In this document: piece after piece, positions 36,357-46,993 of the stretch
How the letters are laid out: the number at the start of each line of letters is the position of its first letter
Numbering within the stretch: the stretch's first letter is position 1
NCBI GenBank assembly: GCA_002238525.1
Contig: MPMN01000014.1
Span: 1-51,490, forward strand
Source of the DNA: Flavobacteriaceae bacterium bin25
GTDB lineage: Bacteria > Bacteroidota > Bacteroidia > Flavobacteriales > Flavobacteriaceae
Direction: 5' to 3'
DNA: 51,490 bases
Made by a program: the position numbers and the translations under genes
Notes under the pieces: model-generated
The model's input: only the letters and a program-made list of their open reading frames with translations
The model's database searches: none
What the model was told of the DNA's origin: nothing

Positions 36357-39300
36357 ATGAGATTTAGAATTTTTCCATTTCCATTATTTATTTTCGTAGT
36401 AGCACTACTCCTATTATTTTCCTGTAATGATGAAGGTGTTACGTCCACACCACCGATTGAGCCAGTAGTGGCTAAGTTCACCATTGCCACATCAGCAGGT
36501 GGTGGTGGTTCGATAACTTCTAGCCAAAGTGTAGATAGCGGTCAGTCGGTGACCATTACTGCCACAGCTCAAGATCACTATCAGTTAAAGCAATGGACGG
36601 GCGATTGCGGAAGTTTTGACAAGAACAAATTAGAAATCACTATTTCTGCTTCCAAGAATTGTCAAATAGGGGTAGAGTTTGAAAAGATAAGTTACACTAT
36701 CACAGCTACTTCAAAGGGGGGGGGGTAGTGTGAGTGAAGAGGAATTATTAAGAGAAGAAGGCCAGGTTGTCTCTTTTACTGCTGAGCCTGAAGAAGGGTA
36801 TGAGTTAGGTGGATGGACAGTAGTTGAAGGTAGTGATTGTCCTGAGTTGTTGGTCGTCAAGAACAAAGTGACCTTAACTGTTTCGGGAGATTGTCAATTG
36901 GAAGCTGTCTTTTCCAAGGCACCACGAACGATTATGATAGAAGAGAACGATAATGGAGAAATAAGCATTACCCCATCTTTGACGGTTGATCATGGGGAAG
37001 AAGTAGTGGTTACAGCCACAGCTCATGATCATTATGCTTTCAAGGGTTGGTCTGGAGATTGTGGTGAATTTAGTGCTGATGCATTGAGCCTAACGATTAC
37101 TCTGGTATCAGATTGTACATTAGGAGCGATTTTTGAGAAAGTAAGCTATACCATCACAGCTACTTCTACTGATGGGGGAAGCGTGGTCCGAGCTGGACAG
37201 CAGGTTGATGAGGAATTATCTATAGTTTATGGGGAGACTGCGACATTGACGGCAACTCCTGAAGAAGGGTATCAATTTAGTGGCTGGACAACTGAAGGAG
37301 AGACATCTTCTGCGAATTGTCCCACACTTGCTAGTAATACAGATCCTGTGGCTGAGTTCGTAGTTGGGGGTAATTGTAGTTTGGAGGCGGTTTTTACCAA
37401 AGCCCCTCGTATGATTTCCACAGCAGAGAACTTAAATGGGGAAATAAGTATCACGCCATCAGAAAATATTGTCTATGGAGACCAAGTGGAGGTTACAGCT
37501 ACTGCCAATGAGCATTATGCCTTCAAAGGTTGGTCTGGTAGTTGTGGTGATTTAAATGATGACGAATCAAGCATAACGATTACAATATTGGAAAATTGTA
37601 CGATAGGAGCGGTTTTTGAAAAAGTTAGCTATACCATCACGGCTACATCTTCAGAAGGGGGAAGCGTAGTCCGTGATGGACAGCAGATTGATGAGGAATT
37701 ATCTGTAGTCTATGGAGAGACTGCTATATTGACGGCGATACCTGACAAGGGTTATCAATTGACTGAATGGAGAAGTGAAGATTGTCCTGTACTTGAAGAT
37801 GCCGCAGAGGTTGAAGTTGAATTCATGGTTGAGGGTAATTGCAGTCTGGAAGCGGTTTTTGAAAAGGCTCCTCGCATGATTACTATAGAGGAAAATGATC
37901 CTTTGACGGGGATGAAAAATGGGGAGATCACGGTTACACCATCTGAGAATATAGTTTATGGGGATGAAGTGGAGGTTACTGCCACAGCCAATGAGCATTA
38001 TGCCTTCCAAGAATGGATAGTAAACTGTGGTGAACAGGACTTTTCTGAAATGGATACGGCACAGAGAACGATATCTTTCATTATCACTGAAGATTGTACT
38101 ATCAGGGCATTATTTACGGAGGTATTATACAGGATTACTGCAGAAGCTGGTACTGGAGGTAGTGTAGATAAAAGTGAGGAGGAAATAGGTTTTGGTCGGG
38201 AGGTTAACATTATTGCTGAGGCTGATAGTGGTTATACATTTGAAGGATGGAGTATATCGGGTTCAGGTTGTCCTGCTGATTTTGATTCCACTGCTGAGTT
38301 AGCGAGATTGGAAGTAGGAGGGGATTGCCATTTAGAAGCTTCGTTTAGTTTGGTAGAAGATTCTGTTGGAGATAGTGATGATGATGAGCAGCAGGAGACT
38401 GATGAGGATCCGACAACGAATCAACCAACAACGGGGCAACCCACTACTTCTACGAATCAGCCCACGACTACTACAACTACTACTCCTACAAATCAGCAAA
38501 CAACCACCACAACTAGTACTCCTACAAATCAACAAACAACCACTATAAATACCTATACAATCACCACAACAGCAGGCACCGGAGGAACAATTACTGAAAA
38601 TCAATCGGTGAAACATGGTAATAATGTAAACATCATTGCTACACCTGATGATGGTTATGAAATTAAAGCATGGTCAGGAAACTGTGGCCCCTTTACTAAG
38701 AGCACCAATCCAATCACTTTCACTGCAACCAGAGATTGTTCTGTTAATGTAGAGTTTGAAGATTCAAACAACCCAATTGAACTTCATGAAAACGGAGTCA
38801 CAGTAAAAGTTAAGTCAAATTATACCTTAGCTGAAGCTTTCAAGCAAACCGGATGGATAGACTACCAAGACAATAGAGGGAGAGTAGAGTACCTAATTGT
38901 GGATAGGAATCTGCTTAAAGAAAGAGTTGATAGCGGTGAAAGTGTAGGAAATGTAGTCACCACTTTCGTGACTGATATGAGTGGATTGTTTTTAGCAAAT
39001 TCTCCCTTTCCTCAAGACATTGCTTCTTGGGATACAAGTAATGTGACTGATATGAGTAGGATGTTTATTGGTGCTAAACGTTTCAATATAGATATTGGTT
39101 TTTGGGATACAAGCAGTGTGACTGACATGAGTTTTTTATTTAAGGATGCTAGTTCATTTAATCAAGACATTGGTTCTTGGGATACAAGCAGTGTGACCAC
39201 TATGCAAGGGATGTTTAGGTTTGCCCGCAGTTTCAATCAAGACATTGGTTCTTGGGATACAAGTAGTGTGACCGATATGAATCAGATGTTTATGGGAGCT

Positions 39301-39504
39301 GAGTCCTTCAATCAAGACATTGGTTCTTGGGATACAAGTAGCGTGACCACTATGAGCGATATGTTTCACTTTGCCCAAGCCTTCAATCAAGATATAAGTG
39401 ATTGGGATGTTAGTAATGTGACTGATTGCACTAATTTTTCACAAGGTAGCGGACTCACACGCGTGAAAGAGAATAGACCTAATAATCTCAAATCAGGTTG
39501 TTAG
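36357..39504 (+). CDS. InlB-repeat / DUF285 surface lipoprotein, out of frame at a G10 tract (phase OFF)
   Basis: As sequenced, translation stops at TAG 36726-36728 after 123 residues. Deleting one G from the ten-G tract (36716-36725) gives one 1048-residue protein. Layout: signal peptide with lipobox ([10 protein letters not shown]), nine divergent InlB-type repeats of ~70-85 residues, each with a central Trp and a Cys pair, a Thr/Gln/Pro linker after the eighth repeat (~685-725), then about six BspA-like DUF285 repeats of 25 residues ([20 protein letters not shown]). Odd- and even-numbered repeats alternate in sequence. It is probably exposed on the outer membrane for adhesion or interaction. 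It is a paralogue of 46994-50680, which has nine Gs at the same place and is in frame. Either reversible phase variation or a homopolymer sequencing error would give this state. Confidence 0.85.
36716..36725 (+). repeat. G10 homopolymer (phase-variation tract), lipoprotein 1
   Basis: Ten consecutive Gs follow TCAAA inside the second InlB-type repeat (reads TSK-GGG-stop). Nine Gs would read [12 protein letters not shown] and join the two open frames. In the other repeats of the same gene the corresponding Gly codons are GGT or GGA, not a pure G-run. Confidence 0.9.
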
Positions 39505-39778
39505 TTCTGAATATAGTTTTAGACAAACGCTCATTATATTTGTATTCTCATCAAATCAATCGAACTTTAAGATGTTTTGCATAATTGGGTTTTAGAGAAT
39601 TTCTCAATGTAAAGAAGTTTTGACTTAGTACGGAAGGGTAAGGAAAATCTAAGGTATTGTCTAGAGATAATTTCGTCTTTACCGATGGATACCTCAGATT
39701 TTCTCCACTGTTTAGAGATTCATTCAATACGAACAATAATTAGACTTAGTCAAACGCTGTATGCTTGCATCTGGGTTG
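39505..39778. other. Gap after lipoprotein 1 with an imperfect inverted repeat
   Basis: GAAAATCTAAGGTAT (39643-39657) pairs with ATACCTCAGATTTTC (39689-39703) at 14 of 15 positions, with a 31-nt loop. No T-run follows. It could be a weak terminator or the end of a lost element. Nothing else is recognised. Confidence 0.4.
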
Positions 39779-40535
39779 TCAAATGTGTCCAATGTGGATA
39801 CGTGGCTTGTGAGGTACGCAAGGACTTTTCCAGGATGTTTAACATTTGTAGTCTTACGGATTCATCTACAGCCAATACCTCGTTCCACAAGGTTAAGTTC
39901 GGTTTGCGCAAAGCATTTTTCATCTGCTTTGAGATGGCTAGCAGTACCAAGAGTTTTTCTACATGATACACGGGAGCTAGCTATGGGCTGCCTCAAAAGA
40001 TTGCTCGCCTGTTCATGTACAAGGTACAAGGTCAGAAAGGCTATGGAATCCAGTGGATGGTACGGTGGACAAGTTCATCCTGGCGGAGTTGAAGAAGGAA
40101 AGATAGGTCATAGCTGCGATGCAAAGAAAAAGAAATCAGTAACTGCAGTACAGCTAACAGAGGATCGAAAGATCAAGCATATGTACGCAACGCAAATAGA
40201 AGATTTCTCCGAGCGCTCTTCACTAAATATTTTTCAATCATGTCAGTATGTCTTCCCAAATAGCCACCGACAAGTGGAAAGGATATAGACCAATAGCCAA
40301 GTCATATAACATCACCCAGGTCGAAAGCGACAAAGGGACTCAACTTCGCGACTCTTCATACCATGATCCACCAGATAAAGTCTTGGATATGTACCACCTA
40401 TTCATGGGTAAGCGACTTGAAATTGGACAGATATTTCAATGAGTTCTGCTATAGGATAAACCGTTCACAGAGTAAAAAGACGCTATTTAACAATCTGATA
40501 ATAATAATGGTCAATTAGGAAAAATTATATCAAAT
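39779..40535 (+). pseudogene. IS1595-type transposase, decayed copy 1
   Basis: Frames shift at least twice. Readable pieces match copy 2 at 44823-45731: KCVQCGYVACEVRKDFSRMF, VKFGLRKAFFICFEMASSTK, a central part (EEGKIGHSCDAKKKKSVTAV, then QLTEDRKIKHMYATQIEDFS) and a tail (TDKWKGYRPIAKSYNITQVE; YFNEFCYRINRSQSK). The first ~45 residues are missing. It lies on the same strand as copy 2. Confidence 0.8.
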
Positions 40536-40696
40536 GACCAAAAAGAACGAAAATGGCACTAAATGACAAACTTGCGTAATGAGTTTTCCGCTCAAGGACT
40601 CCCTTTGATTTTTGGACATCAGGTGTACGCAACAATAAAATGGAGATTGATGTTGCTAATCAATTTTGAGTAATTTGTACAACTAATGTTATTCCA

Positions 40697-42877
40697 ATGT
40701 ATATGATTATACACGGTCGTGTTTTTTATCTTTCTTTGTTTTTATTATTTGTTAGTTTAACCACAGCTCAGGAAAATTTGCTGACCATTGAGCAAATTTG
40801 GAGTGGGGAGTTTCAGGCCGAGCGTCTTGAGGCAATTCGTTCGATGCAAAATTCTAAAGAATATACCATCATTGATATTGATTATAAGAATCAAAGTTCT
40901 GCCTTGAAAAAATTCAGCTATTTGGATGACCAGGTACAGGAAATTTTGGTTGAAACAAATCCAGAAAAAAATATTCCATTTTTTACCTCTTATTCTTTTT
41001 CGAAGGACGAAACAAAAGTTTTACTCGCTTCTGAAGTTGAGCCTATTTATCGAAGATCACAAAGAGCAACTTATCATGTTTACGATTTGCCTGAACAAAG
41101 CATAAAAATTGTTTCCAATAAAAAGATCCAAGCACCGCTATTATCTCCTGGAGGCAATCGAGTTGCCTATGTTTATGAACGAAATTTATACATCAAAAAT
41201 CTAATTTCTAATGATGTAACTCAAATCACAGACGATGGAGATCATCAGACCATCAATGGCATAACCGACTGGGTCTATGAAGAAGAGTTCGGATTTGTAA
41301 GAGCGTTCGATTGGAGTCCCGATGGTAAGCAGATTGTCTTTTTGAGATTTGACGAATCAAATGTGCCAATATATTCAATGGACTTTTATTATGATGGTTT
41401 ATATCCCTTACAATACACCTTCAGATATCCTAAAGCTGGACAATACAATTCTATTGTTTCAGCACACCTCTATGATTTAGAGTCATTCAACACTTTGAAT
41501 ATTGAATTTCCAGATCCTGATTTAGAATATATCCCAAGGTTGAAATTTGATCAATGGAACAAGAAAATTTACTTTCAAACCCTTAACCGACATCAAAACC
41601 ACTTAAAATTGTGGGCATACAATTCTGAGAAAAAAGCATTGAAGTTGGTACTTGAAGAAAAAGACAAAGCTTATGTATCAATTCAAGACCAGCTAATGGT
41701 ATTGAAAGACGGTAGGTTTTTATGGACTAGTGAAAGAGATGGATTCAATCATATCTACCATTATCAGGAAAATGGAAAATTAATCAACCAGATAACCAAA
41801 GGTTCTTGGGATGTGACTAGTCTGTTGAAATACAATACCAAGACCAAAGAAGTTTATTACCAATCTGTTGAAGCATCTACAATTGGTAGGGCAATCTATT
41901 CTATTGGTTTATTGGGAGACTCAAAGCGTTTATTATCTGCTAAAAAGGGGACTAATGGAGCTACTTTCAATGTAGATGGGGATTATTTTATCCATTCCTA
42001 TTCTGACAGTCAAAATCCCCCTGAATATCAATTGGTTCGAAGCAAAGATGCTCAAGTCATTAGAAAGCTACTAGATAACCAAGAATTGGTTGAAAAACTT
42101 AACAAATACAATCTTCCCAATAAAGAGTTTCAGACAGTACAGATAAATGGGAATAATCTCAATAGTTATCTGATTAAACCTATAGATTTTGATCCTTTGA
42201 AAAAGTATCCAGTATTAGTTTATCAGTATTCCGGTCCAGGTTCTCAGCAAGTGAGTGATAGGTGGATTAATACTAATGACCTGTGGCATCTCCTACTTAC
42301 TCAAAAGGACTATGTGATAGCCTGTATTGATCCAAGAGGTACAGGATATAAGGGATCAGATTTTAAGAAATCAACCTATTTGAATTTGGTCAAATATGAA
42401 ACAGAAGATCAGATTTCATTTGGAAAGTACTTGTCTAACTTGTCCTTTGTTGATTCAGAGAGAATCGGCATTTGGGGATGGAGTTTTGGGGGACATGTAT
42501 CTAGCCAGTCGATTCTTTTAGGGAATGATGTTTTTAGTTTGGCTATCGCTGTCGCACCGGTAACAAATTGGAGATATTATGACACAATTTATACTGAGCG
42601 ATTCATGAGAACACCTCAAGAAAATCCACAGGGCTACGATCAGAATGCACCGATAACCCACGTAAAGAAGTTAAAAGGACACTATTTGATTATTCACGGT
42701 TCGGGAGATGATAATGTTCACCTTCAAAATACCATGCAGATGATCCGTGCATTAATTGATGCAGATAAACAATTTGAAATGGCTCTTTATCCTGATAGAA
42801 ATCATGGAATATATGGTGGCAATACACGAAATCATCTATATACCAAAATGACTCAATTCATCCAAGAAAACTTATAA
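40697..42877 (+). CDS. S9-family (dipeptidyl peptidase IV-like) serine peptidase, secreted
   Basis: A 726-residue exported exopeptidase that should release dipeptides from oligopeptides. It has a signal sequence (VFYLSLFLLFVSLTTAQ), then an N-terminal beta-propeller (DPPIV_N; e.g. GITDWVYEEEFGFVRAFDWS) containing the substrate Glu pair (EEEF). The C-terminal alpha/beta hydrolase shows nucleophile GWSFGG, then GSGDDNVHLQN (Asp) and DRNHGIYGG (His). The POT transporter gene starts four bases after its stop, so the products very likely work together: dipeptide release, then proton-coupled uptake. Confidence 0.93.
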   Translation: MYMIIHGRVFYLSLFLLFVSLTTAQENLLTIEQIWSGEFQAERLEAIRSMQNSKEYTIIDIDYKNQSSALKKFSYLDDQVQEILVETNPEKNIPFFTSYSFSKDETKVLLASEVEPIYRRSQRATYHVYDLPEQSIKIVSNKKIQAPLLSPGGNRVAYVYERNLYIKNLISNDVTQITDDGDHQTINGITDWVYEEEFGFVRAFDWSPDGKQIVFLRFDESNVPIYSMDFYYDGLYPLQYTFRYPKAGQYNSIVSAHLYDLESFNTLNIEFPDPDLEYIPRLKFDQWNKKIYFQTLNRHQNHLKLWAYNSEKKALKLVLEEKDKAYVSIQDQLMVLKDGRFLWTSERDGFNHIYHYQENGKLINQITKGSWDVTSLLKYNTKTKEVYYQSVEASTIGRAIYSIGLLGDSKRLLSAKKGTNGATFNVDGDYFIHSYSDSQNPPEYQLVRSKDAQVIRKLLDNQELVEKLNKYNLPNKEFQTVQINGNNLNSYLIKPIDFDPLKKYPVLVYQYSGPGSQQVSDRWINTNDLWHLLLTQKDYVIACIDPRGTGYKGSDFKKSTYLNLVKYETEDQISFGKYLSNLSFVDSERIGIWGWSFGGHVSSQSILLGNDVFSLAIAVAPVTNWRYYDTIYTERFMRTPQENPQGYDQNAPITHVKKLKGHYLIIHGSGDDNVHLQNTMQMIRALIDADKQFEMALYPDRNHGIYGGNTRNHLYTKMTQFIQENL

Positions 42878-42880
42878 TCT

Positions 42881-44215
42881 ATGCAACCAGCAATCCAACA
42901 AAAAACAGTTTTTGGACACCCGCCTGGGTTGATGATATTATTCTTTACCGAACTCTGGGAACGCTTTTCATACTATGGAATGCGGGCTCTATTTACTCTT
43001 TTTCTAGTCGCTGAAACCACTGCTGAAAATCCAGGATTTGGTTGGACTAACTCCCAGGCTATTGAACTATATGGATGGTATACTATGCTGGTGTACCTTT
43101 CATCAGTTCCTGGTGGCTTTATTGCTGATCGTCTACTAGGTCAAAGAAAAACTGTCTTTCTTGGAGGGTTGTTATTATGTATTGGTCATGGTGTGTTGGC
43201 CCTCGAAAGTCATACAAGCTTCTATGTGGGGTGTGCTTTTATTATTCTGGGAGTTGGTTGTTTAAAACCCAATATATCCTCAATGGTGGGTGGATTGTAC
43301 AGACAAGGAGATAAAAGACGCGATTTGGGATTTTACATTTTCTATATGGGAATTAATATCGGAGGCTTTACTGCACCCATTTTATGCGGCTGGGTGGGAG
43401 AAACTTACAATTGGCATTATGGCTTCGGATTAGCTGCAATCGGAATGATAATAGGCCAATTCGTCTATATATATGGTCAAAAGTATCTCAGGGGAGTCGG
43501 TGATTTTGTAGGCAGTCTATCACATCCTGATAATTCAGTTCTAAAGAGAAATCTGACCAAGATTGAGAAGGATCGGGTCAAGGTTCTTTTGATTTCTTTT
43601 CTTTTGATTATCATCTTCTGGGGAGCTTTTGAACAGGCTGGAGGGCTGATGAACCTTTACGCCAAACAAAAAACTGACAGGATGTTGATGGGATGGGAGG
43701 TCCCGGCATCATGGTTTCAATCGCTTAATTCCTTTTTTATAATCACCCTGGCTGTATTGGTTGGTGGGTTTTGGTTCCGTTGGAAAAATAAAGGCCGAGA
43801 AGCTTCATCCTTGTTTAAAATGGCTGTTGGTCTATTAATTATGAGTTGGGGGTTTTTATTTATGCGTTTTGCTGCTTCAGATTATCAAATGGCAGGTACT
43901 TCACCGATGTATTGGCTGGTATTGGCTTATTTGTTCCATACCATCGGTGAACTTTGTGCTTCTCCTGTTTCTCTTTCTTTTATCACCAAATTAGCACCTA
44001 TTAAATATGCATCCATTATTATGGGTCTCTATTGGGCAGCAACGGGGTTAGGGAACAAACTAGCTGCTTTTTTGGGTAAATATGCTCAGAGCGCTGGGGA
44101 AAAAGAAATTTTCACAGGAATTTTTATTACCTGTTCGCTTATTGCCATTCTCGTAATTTTGTCACTCAAGCCACTCAAAAGATTAACTCATGGAGCTGAA
44201 GACAAAGAAACGTAA
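42881..44215 (+). CDS. POT/PTR-family proton-dependent oligopeptide transporter
   Basis: A 444-residue inner-membrane transporter of the major facilitator superfamily that imports di- and tripeptides with protons. Signatures: FFTELWERFSYYGMRALF (the E-x-x-E-R-F motif), PGGFIADRLLGQRKTVFLGG and FYIFYMGINIGGF (PTR2 motifs), and FWGAFEQAGGLMNLYA. About 12 hydrophobic segments are visible. It is shorter than many POT proteins but has both halves. The thioredoxin-like gene overlaps its last 26 bases. Confidence 0.93.
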   Translation: MQPAIQQKTVFGHPPGLMILFFTELWERFSYYGMRALFTLFLVAETTAENPGFGWTNSQAIELYGWYTMLVYLSSVPGGFIADRLLGQRKTVFLGGLLLCIGHGVLALESHTSFYVGCAFIILGVGCLKPNISSMVGGLYRQGDKRRDLGFYIFYMGINIGGFTAPILCGWVGETYNWHYGFGLAAIGMIIGQFVYIYGQKYLRGVGDFVGSLSHPDNSVLKRNLTKIEKDRVKVLLISFLLIIIFWGAFEQAGGLMNLYAKQKTDRMLMGWEVPASWFQSLNSFFIITLAVLVGGFWFRWKNKGREASSLFKMAVGLLIMSWGFLFMRFAASDYQMAGTSPMYWLVLAYLFHTIGELCASPVSLSFITKLAPIKYASIIMGLYWAATGLGNKLAAFLGKYAQSAGEKEIFTGIFITCSLIAILVILSLKPLKRLTHGAEDKET

Positions 44216-44765
44216 AGTCCAGACTTTATTGGGGTTTCAACTCATTATTTTGTTGGTTTTTTCCAATGATATTTTTCCCCAAAAAATAAATTGGATGAGT
44301 TTCCAAGAAGCTTTGGAGGTTCAAAAAGAAGAACCAAAAAAAATTTTCATGGATGTCTACACTGATTGGTGTGCTCCCTGCAAGATTATGGATGCCCTTA
44401 CCTTTGGACACAAGGATGTTGCCGAGTTTGTCAATGAGCATTTTTATGCTGTAAAATTCAACGCAGAAGGCAATGATGAATTTGTTTATTTAGAAAAGCC
44501 GTATTCCAATCCTTATTTTAATCCCAATAGAAAAAAAAATAAGATGCACGAGTTTGCTCAATTCTTGGGCATACAGGGATTTCCTACTGTTGTATTTTTC
44601 AATGAAAAAGGGGAACCTATCTTTCCAGTGACGGGTCTTTTAAACCCTACTCAATTAGAACTTTATCTGAAATTCATCAACACTGATCAACACCAAAGTA
44701 TTACAACCAAAGAGGGGATGGAAGAATTCATTGAATCTTTCGTTCCACAGTTCGTTTCTGAATAA
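44190..44765 (+). CDS. Thioredoxin-fold protein, exported
   Basis: A 191-residue protein with an N-terminal hydrophobic segment (LLGFQLIILLVFSNDIFPQ) and a thioredoxin fold. The active site is seen in FMDVYTDWCAPCKIMDALTF (WCxPC) and the cis-Pro loop in LGIQGFPTVVFFNEKG. It probably handles disulfides in the periplasm. It overlaps the POT gene, forming a three-gene operon. The reading of the substrate is open; cysteine-rich surface proteins such as the nearby InlB-repeat lipoproteins are one possibility (inference). Confidence 0.88.
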   Translation: MELKTKKRKVQTLLGFQLIILLVFSNDIFPQKINWMSFQEALEVQKEEPKKIFMDVYTDWCAPCKIMDALTFGHKDVAEFVNEHFYAVKFNAEGNDEFVYLEKPYSNPYFNPNRKKNKMHEFAQFLGIQGFPTVVFFNEKGEPIFPVTGLLNPTQLELYLKFINTDQHQSITTKEGMEEFIESFVPQFVSE

Positions 44766-44822
44766 TCTTTTTGAGGTGTACATATAATTTCATATCCTTG
44801 ATGTTTATAAACAAAGGCTATA

Positions 44823-45731
44823 ATGAATATTTTTAAACGTCAAAGACTCTGAGAATTCTCTGAACGCTTCCAAACGGACTTAGATTGCAAGAAATACCTC
44901 TCTGAGATCAAATGGAAAGACGGCTTCAAATGTGTCCAATGTGGACACGGGGCTTGTCGGGTACGCAAAGATTTTTCCACCACGTGCAACATCTGTAGTC
45001 ATACCGAGTCAGCTACAGCCAATACCTTGTTCCACAAGATGAAGTTCGTTGTACGCAAGGCCTTTTTCATCTGTTTTGAGATGTCTACTAGTACCAAGAG
45101 TCTTTCTGCACGATACACAGCTGTTCGCTATGAAGTGACTCAAAATACTGCCCGTCTTTTCATGCACAAGGTCAGAGAGGCTATGGAATATAGTGGCAAG
45201 TACCCTATAGATGGTATAGTACACATGGACGAGTTCGTTCTGGGTGGAGTGGAACAAGGAAAAATAGGGCGTAGCTATGATACCAAGAAGAAGAATGCGG
45301 TAACAGCGGCACAGCTTACAAAGGAGGGAAAGCTTAGGCGTATGTATGCCATGGGCATAGAAGATTTCTCGGTACGCTCCCTTGAGTCCATCTTTATCAA
45401 CCATATCAGTAAGTCTGTCTAGGTAACCACCGGAAATCTGTTGTTCCCCGTCACGGAGTGGAAAGGATATAGACCAATAGCCAAGGATTATAACCTTACC
45501 CAGATGGAGAGGAACAAGGGACCTAACTTTAAGGCTTTTTATACTATGAACCACCAGATAAAGTTTTGGATACGTACTACTTATTCATGTGCGAGCGACT
45601 TTAACCTAAACAGATATTTCAATGAGTTCTGCTTCAGAATAAATCGTTCACAGAGTAAAGAAACGATATTCAACAATCTAATCACAAGGATGGTCAACAA
45701 GGACAAAATCTATCAAAAAAATCTGGTATAG
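44823..45731 (+). pseudogene. IS1595-type transposase, copy 2 with two nonsense codons
   Basis: One continuous reading frame of about 302 residues, the normal IS1595 length, interrupted by TGA at 44850-44852 and TAG at 45420-45422. Signs: EFSERFQTDLDCKKYLSEIK, zinc-binding CVQCG...CNIC, VHMDEFVLGGVEQGKIGRSY (catalytic Asp region), TEWKGYRPIAKDYNLTQMER and YFNEFCFRINRSQSKETIFN. Everything except the two stops looks intact, so inactivation is probably recent. Confidence 0.85.
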
Positions 45732-45941
45732 CGAAAATGATGACCTCAATTAAATTAAATAACTCTACATATCATATTTTTTGATTCCAACTTATAGTCA
45801 AGATGTATAACCTTTAATCCTGACTTTTGGGTCGAAATACGGTCAAACTCCTTACCAGGCCTGAAAAAGGTGCCATTTCCAACTGTTACTTTACTGGATA
45901 CATTTTTTCTGATTAATACTGAAATTATCCCAAAAGAGGGG

Positions 45942-46008
45942 GTGGCTCAATTAAAGTGAAACAGTGGCTCAGTTTGAACTGAAATGGTGGCTCAGTTTAT
46001 AGTGAAAC
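45942..46008. repeat. Solo IS21-like end with three iterons
   Basis: Three direct repeats of 21-22 bases, each starting GTGGCTCA and ending GTGAAAC or CTGAAAT, lie at 45942-45962, 45964-45985 and 45987-46008. Multiple terminal iterons of this GTGGCTCAGTTT type are typical of IS21-family ends. No istA or istB is present. The last iteron supplies the stop codon of the IS1634 fragment. Confidence 0.6.
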
Positions 46009-46505
46009 ATGCACCAGATGACGTTTTGCCAGAGTCCTTTCTATAAAGGGTTTTCGTTTATTCAACCAATCAAGCATATCCAACACTTTATGGACATCAA
46101 CCTTTCTCAGATGCAATGAAGCACCTATAGAGGTAGTAGCGGTTGGTTCAGACAACAGACGGGCGGTAGCTAGTTTGGAAAGGGGAGAAAGAATCCTTAT
46201 GATGATAGCCCCCAGAGCGATGTTTATCATTCGGTTAGATTCTCTATAGAGAAGTCGATCAAACTTCAGTTTTTTGACCAATCCCAAAATACAAGCTACA
46301 TGTCCATGAGGTAAAGATCTTTTGATGGGGAAGGCTTTGGAAATATCCTTATAGATTACTCCCCCTTTGATAGCTACTTTAAAGCCTTCTACAACAGAGG
46401 AGTGAAAGTCGCTCAAATTGGCAATGGTTTTTCTTTTGACTTTCTTTCCTTCTCTCAAGGCTTTACGGAGTAGGGTAGTTGGTCTGTATTTTATATTGGC
46501 TACGA
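45997..46505 (-). pseudogene. IS1634-type transposase, N-terminal fragment
   Basis: Reads VVANIKYRPTTLLRKALREG, KVKRKTIANLSD, KRSLPHGHVACILGLVKKLK, RILSPLSKLATARLLSEP, MLDWLNKRKPFIERTLAKRH and then leaves the family at L-VHVSL where the IS21-like end begins. The same protein family is at 35358-35990, but the two are clearly different copies. The start codon is not certain; an ATG lies at 46458 and the frame is open upstream. Confidence 0.8.
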
Positions 46506-46993
46506 CTTCGATCTAATATGATATGGAATTATAAAATATGATGCAATAAGTTACATTCAATAAACAGCAAAAATAAATATGTCACATGGACACATTTTTC
46601 ACGAAAATACATTCAAAATATATCATCTATATAAGTGAAATACAGGCGTTTAAGTGATATAAATTACCCAAAAAAGGGCGAAAGTCGGGTTTAATGCTAG
46701 TATTACCACGTCTTACTGTCTGTCAGGAGTTTAGCTTTTCCCAATTTTAGGAATTTCACAAGAGAAATCCTCAACTTTCTGGTAAGCTACTTTTCTGGCT
46801 GGAATACTCAAATTGAATTTGTCCAATGCTTGTCATTTACTTTCTATAATGGAGTCCATAAGGTTATTATTTCTTCGAAAAATTTACGAGGAGGTATAAT
46901 TATATGCAGATTATGGGTTTTATGTTACAGTTTTTGTATATTTACTCAAATTACTTAAATATGTACCAGATAATGGCCCTAATAACTACTTTA
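46506..46993. other. Upstream region of lipoprotein 2
   Basis: About 490 bp with no supported gene. It should hold the promoter. AGGAGGT at 46889-46895, eight bases before an ATG at 46904, looks like a classical ribosome-binding site, which is unusual for this phylum. Confidence 0.45.
46889..46895 (+). promoter_or_regulatory. Shine-Dalgarno-like AGGAGGT
   Basis: A perfect AGGAGGT sits eight bases before ATG 46904. It would favour a start 90 bases upstream of the one preferred from protein features (46994). Bacteroidota ribosomes generally do not rely on this motif, so it may be chance. Confidence 0.35.

Noticed and set aside
36714-36730. Programmed ribosomal frameshifting at the G10 tract
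   Set aside because: The in-frame nine-G paralogue at the same position makes DNA tract-length change the simpler explanation. No stimulatory structure was evident by eye.
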